A stretch of 64,000 nucleotides of DNA from Nepenthes gracilis (Eukaryota > Streptophyta > Magnoliopsida > Caryophyllales > Nepenthaceae): the NCBI GenBank assembly GCA_033239525.1, contig BSYO01000013.1, positions 5,480,501 to 5,544,500 of the forward strand, written 5' to 3'. Every line of letters begins with the position of its first letter. Positions within the stretch are counted from its first letter, which is position 1. A model generated the notes under the pieces. The model had not been told where the DNA came from. It was given only the letters and a program-made list of their open reading frames with translations, and did not search any database. A program made the position numbers and the translations under genes. Shown piece after piece: positions 60,507-64,000 of the stretch.

Positions 60507-60964
60507 TTAGGACATGTAACATGTCCGCCCAATGACTTGGTTACCCAACACTTCACCAATAACGCAAGCTACAGGGAACTTCATCTTGAGATGCGGTATT
60601 GAGATTATGGCTCGAAACGCTATTAGGATCGGGCGGCCTAGTATAACGTTGTACACGAAAGGCAGGTCAACAACCAAAAAGGTGAGTGTATGACTCACTA
60701 TTCCTGGGTACATGCTCAGGGTGACCTCCAACTGGATTATTCTTTGGACGGTACCGGCTTGTTGTCAAGGCCATAAAGTGGGCCTTCGGCAAGTTTAAAC
60801 TGATTCTTTTTTAGACCAAGTTTAAAAAATGTATCAAGATAAAGCAAATCACGGGAACTTTCATTATTGATGAACACTCGTTTCAATTGGTAGTCAACTT
60901 TATCATTTGAAACGAGCACGGATACAACAAGGGGATCTACATGGGGAAAGATTACATGGCTCAT
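60507..60964 (-). pseudogene. Tat element aspartic protease, active site lost
   Basis: ORFs 60737-60964 and 60507-60731 read RVFINNESSRDLLYLDTF and VVDLPFVYNVILGRPILIAF. The family pattern is V-x-x-D-x-G-S-S-A-D-I-L; here the catalytic D and the G are replaced (NNESS). ILGRP, the flap-end motif, is kept. The enzyme would not work. Confidence 0.8.
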
Positions 60965-61218
60965 GTCTTTGTCACTAAAGCTAATGACGTCACTCTCTGT
61001 GCGCTACTTCTCCCGCTCAATCTGCTACTCCTTGTGACCCGTTGGGGTCATGGCTAGTTGGGTTGTGATCATATTAATCACTCCTACCGCGACCTGATTT
61101 CGTGGCTATGAAGGCTCTGGTCCTTCCCCGCCTGAGGTTCCGGAACTCTGTTCAGGATTCCAGACGAACCTGGTGATGTGGCCCTTCCGAATCAACTCCT
61201 CGATCTCCCGCTAACGTG

Positions 61219-62166
61219 TCATGCAGTTTTTCGTGAAGTGTCCGAGTGATCGATAAAAACACAGTATTTGGCTGGATTTCCTCCATCCGCTTTCTTAAGG
61301 GGTTTTGACCACTTAAGAAACTCCTCCCTACGGATTTGCATAAGGACGTTGGAACGTGTTTTGGTCAAGGGCGTCAGGTTGATCGGCCTATAATCCCTTC
61401 GCTCCGGTGCTCCCATCCTGTGCTGCTTCCTGCAAGGGTGATCGACGCCGTTGTGCTTCCCCTTTTCCTCTGTTGGGAAAGAGCGGGGTTATTCGGTCCT
61501 CTTTGGATGCTTAGTCTCGTTAGCCTCTTCAGCTTCGGCTTAAACGCTGATGATAGATTCCACTTCCTAGAAGGTATACGAATTCTTGTGCTCCAGGTGT
61601 CTAAAGAAATCCTCGCGAGCCAATGTGAAAATGAAACTACCAAGTTTCATCTCCTTAGAGAGTCTGGGGATCCTTCTAGCCTCCGCAACGAAACGATCCA
61701 AGAACTTTCTCAAATTCTCTCACTGTTTCGATTTGAAATTGAGGAAATGCCAAGGCTGCTTCTCTTCCCTGTGGCTGGATGCGTATTGCACGAGGAAGAG
61801 GTCAGTGAGCTCTCGAAAGCTCCGGATCAATTCCAAAGGATGCCGGTGAAACTAGATACGGGCATCTCCCTTCAGCATTAGAGGAAAACAATGACACGTT
61901 GTAGGATTCTCCAACCCTTGTAGACTCAAATGGGTATGGAAGTGATCTAGGTGATTTATGGGATTGGCACTCTTATCGTACGAGTTAAGAGTCAACATCT
62001 TGAACTTTGTTGGCATTGGACGATTTAAGATCTCCGTTGTGAAGGGAGATCTGTCTAGATCCACGGTGTGTTCGTCGTCTTTGAACACGCGATTCGAGAT
62101 TTTCTCGACCCTCGAATCATTTCGGGTGGCGTTGTCAGATCTATTAGAATTGAGGTAAGTTCTCAA
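61219..62166 (-). pseudogene. Tat element gag
   Basis: The N-terminal part in 61852-62166 has SPFTTEILNRPMPTKFKML, INHLDHFHTHLSLQGLENP and CFPLMLKGDARI, the plant Ty3 gag core. The C-terminal part in 61219-61416 has LTPLTKTRSNVLMQIRREEF and KYCVFIDHSDTSRKTA, where Tat elements have YCxFHxxxGHxTxxC; its histidines/cysteine are partly lost. The middle is in shifted frames. Confidence 0.8.
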
Positions 62167-62730
62167 CTCCGTTCTTCTTCTGGTGTGACGAGTAGCCGAC
62201 CGGCTACTCCACTAGTGAATCAAACGATCCTCGAGACTCCCTCCTGAGCTTGAGGCTTGGTTTCTACCCTAGAATATCGAGGGTTCCTTCATTCTGGACT
62301 CTCTTCTGGAGTCTTGCTGCTCAAGAGTCCTTCGAGCCCTAGACGACTTTGTGTGTGTGAGGCATCCGGAACTTGAGTGTTGCCAGGCCTCTTAGTGTTC
62401 TTTGCCAATTTTTTCTTCTCTTGGTCTCCTCTCCTAGAGGCCGGAGTAGGGATTGCTAAAGGTGGAGCCCCCTACTTTGTATTTTTCTGGTGGGCGCAGT
62501 GCATCATGAGCATTTGATTATGATACTCATCTGTTCCGCCAGGTTTTGAAAAAATAGTGCGGGCACCCAGTTGACTATGTTACCTGCGGAGTAGTTGTGG
62601 TCGGATGTGGCCGTGACTCTAGCGGGACCGCTAACTTGTGCTGTTATATTCACCATTCTGATTCATGACACTAACTTGGAAGTTAAAATTAGAAACGGGC
62701 ATTGAGAAATATGGTAAGATTTTTGTCAGC

Positions 62731-62748
62731 TTCCCACAGACAGCGCCA
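62731..62748 (-). other. Primer-binding site of the Tat element
   Basis: Minus strand TGGCGCTGTCTGTGGGAA directly beside the LTR end. TGGCGCC-type PBS sequences are usual in plant Ty3 elements; here one C is changed to T. Confidence 0.75.
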
Positions 62749-62749
62749 A

Positions 62750-63741
62750 TGATGTGTCTTGCGTTCAAGTTTCGAATAAGTTCTGGTCAAATCGTTCGTT
62801 TGAATCCGACTCCGTCTATTGAGTCTGAACCCTACACACCACAACTGCGAATAAAAGGTCAGATGACTGTTGGAGGTTATTCCATCGAAAATATTTCAAC
62901 ACTCAAATTAGTAAACGGCCTTCACAGTAAGAAGGTGGATACGGTGAGATGCAGTGTGTATGCGATGAATGTTTGTGATACAAAGTGCTCTCGTTAGATT
63001 AGAAGCTTTGAGTCGCTCGTAAGGAGCTAACTCTCTAAGTATTGTGTTCCTTAGGAACATAATAGCAGAGAGATTGAGAGAGAACGAAAGAGAGAGCGCG
63101 CTAGAATGTTGAATGTGTGAGAGCTTTACAGTATGAGACTTTTGCAAACAAGTGTGTGCGCAAGAACGTGAGAACGTGCCTTGAAGTAAGAACTTCATGG
63201 CCTTTTATAACTGCTGTGTTGGGTTGCCTTTCTTATGTAGAAGAGCTTGATTCCCGCACTCTATTGGAACTGTTGCCTTTTATGGCGTGCTACCTTTATC
63301 GTTGTAATGATCGTTGGATTGATGGCTTTCCTCATGCGTTCTGTAACTGTTAGGATTTTTAGCTGACAGGGAAAGGATTCTGGCACCTTCTTTCGGGGGT
63401 ATACATTGATTCTCGAACCAACCGTTACTATGGTAGTTGTCTTCTGTGGAGAGTGTGTAATTAGCGTAGAAGACCATTGCCGTATGAGAATATATGCACA
63501 GGTCAACCTGGGCCTAGGCCGCGTGAAGTTTGATCTTCAGTCAGTCAACTGGTCATACTTTGGGTTAATAGATGCGTTGACCATCCTAAGCCTAAGTGGG
63601 TCGTCCTGTACCTGTGCTTTTACTGGTTCATTAGCCTTTTGTCCGGTTAACGATTGGCGTTGACCGCCCATGTGCACATGGACCATTGTGGATCTTGGCT
63701 ATTTTTTCTTCTTGAGCCAACCCATTACTGCGTACCCATCA
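62750..63741 (-). mobile_element. 5' LTR of the Tat element (992 bases)
   Basis: TGATGTGTCTT to GTACCCATCA. Pol-sense TATA-like TTATAAAAGG at 63201-63210 (minus). Pairs with 53347-54321. Confidence 0.88.
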
Positions 63742-63746
63742 ATATA
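63742..63746. repeat. Target-site duplication (right), ATATA
   Basis: Matches 53342-53346 exactly; low-complexity caveat as there. Confidence 0.6.
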
Positions 63747-63762
63747 TATATTTATTTATTTT

Positions 63763-64000
63763 TTATGCATCCCTGAATCCGATTTGTTGTACGGGTTAAA
63801 GAGTTACTCGATCTTTCACGTTAGATCAAATTGGAGCCAATCCGATCTTCATTTCTTGGAACCTAGACCCTGCGCAATACAACTAAAAATAAGAGATCGG
63901 AGAGTTTACATGACTCGCTTTCCGGTATATCCTCCAACACTCAAATTAGATATCTTTCTATAAAAATAGAAATATGTAAGAATGTAAGAGAGTCGTGGAT
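63763..64000. mobile_element. Start of a third Tat-like LTR (runs off right edge)
   Basis: TTATGCATCCCTGAATCC, then GGAACCTAGACCCTGCGCAA and CCTCCAACACTCAAATTAG follow the order of words in the LTR at 62750 (TGATGTGTCTTG..., CTGAACCCTACACACCACAA, TTCAACACTCAAATTAG). Diverged but collinear, same orientation. Confidence 0.6.

Larger units (their letters stand above)
53347..63741 (-). mobile_element. Tat-lineage Ty3-gypsy retrotransposon, structurally complete, coding capacity lost
   Basis: A 10.4-kb element with LTRs at both ends in direct orientation, PBS next to the right LTR, a PPT-like G tract next to the left LTR, and gag, protease, reverse transcriptase, two RNase H regions and integrase in order on the minus strand. 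An extra antisense gene lies between integrase and the 3' LTR. A second RNase H and an extra antisense ORF are known Tat-lineage traits. LTRs differ by 17 of the first 70 bases by hand count, 15 of them transitions, so the insertion is old and has probably been methylated and deaminated. Confidence 0.88.

Noticed and set aside
1..64000. tRNA, rRNA, snoRNA and microRNA genes
   Set aside because: I looked for clear A/B boxes with cloverleaf potential and found only the decayed SINE head; other small RNAs cannot be judged by eye.

Overview
This window is nuclear DNA of a flowering plant, most likely a eudicot. The evidence is three intron-containing plant genes with plant GT-AG splice sites, AT-rich intergenic DNA, and many degraded Ty1-copia and Ty3-gypsy LTR retrotransposons. 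The species cannot be told from the sequence.

Host genes. (1) A respiratory burst oxidase of the RBOHE type (+, 6853-13243) has 14 exons that splice cleanly to 917 residues, with two EF-hands, four heme histidines and complete FAD/NADPH-binding motifs. (2) A chloroplast peroxiredoxin Q gene (+, 36253-40015) has four exons. Its CX4C catalytic pair is split across an intron, and an apparent 1-base deletion lies in the transit-peptide exon. (3) A photosystem I antenna gene of the Lhca6 type (-, 49725-51289) has four exons and 266 codons. All three act in redox biology or photosynthesis, but nothing suggests they are functionally clustered; they are islands between repeats.

Repeat layout. 1-2270: the 5' end of a minus-strand Ty3-type element that continues off the left edge. 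14366-20637: an inverted, foldback-like composite of a Tat-type Ty3 element. 21980-24200: plus-strand copia remains with an inserted LTR-like block. 24270-24415: a probable tRNA-derived SINE. 25316-29644: a copia element reduced to two long LTRs plus gag and a protease fragment. 30430-35010: a degraded minus-strand copia element. 40420-42725: a 2.3-kb solo LTR with a perfect 5-bp target duplication. 43040-49095: two related copia copies in tandem sharing a central LTR. 53347-63741: a structurally complete but decayed Tat-type Ty3 element with a 5-bp target duplication. 63763-64000: the start of a third Tat-like LTR.

Most interesting structure. The two Tat-type elements (14.4-20.6 kb and 53.3-63.7 kb) both carry, between integrase and the 3' LTR, a gene read antisense to pol. 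It has a gypsy-associated 'Transposase_28'-like N-terminal domain, an Ala/Glu/Pro-rich linker and a C-terminal coiled coil. In both elements a 39-bp minisatellite lies on one side of it and a 56-bp minisatellite on the other. Pol and the antisense gene converge, and each is followed by its own conserved AATAAAA. The antisense ORF class is known from Tat elements; the two-minisatellite, convergent-terminator cassette is what deserves a closer look.
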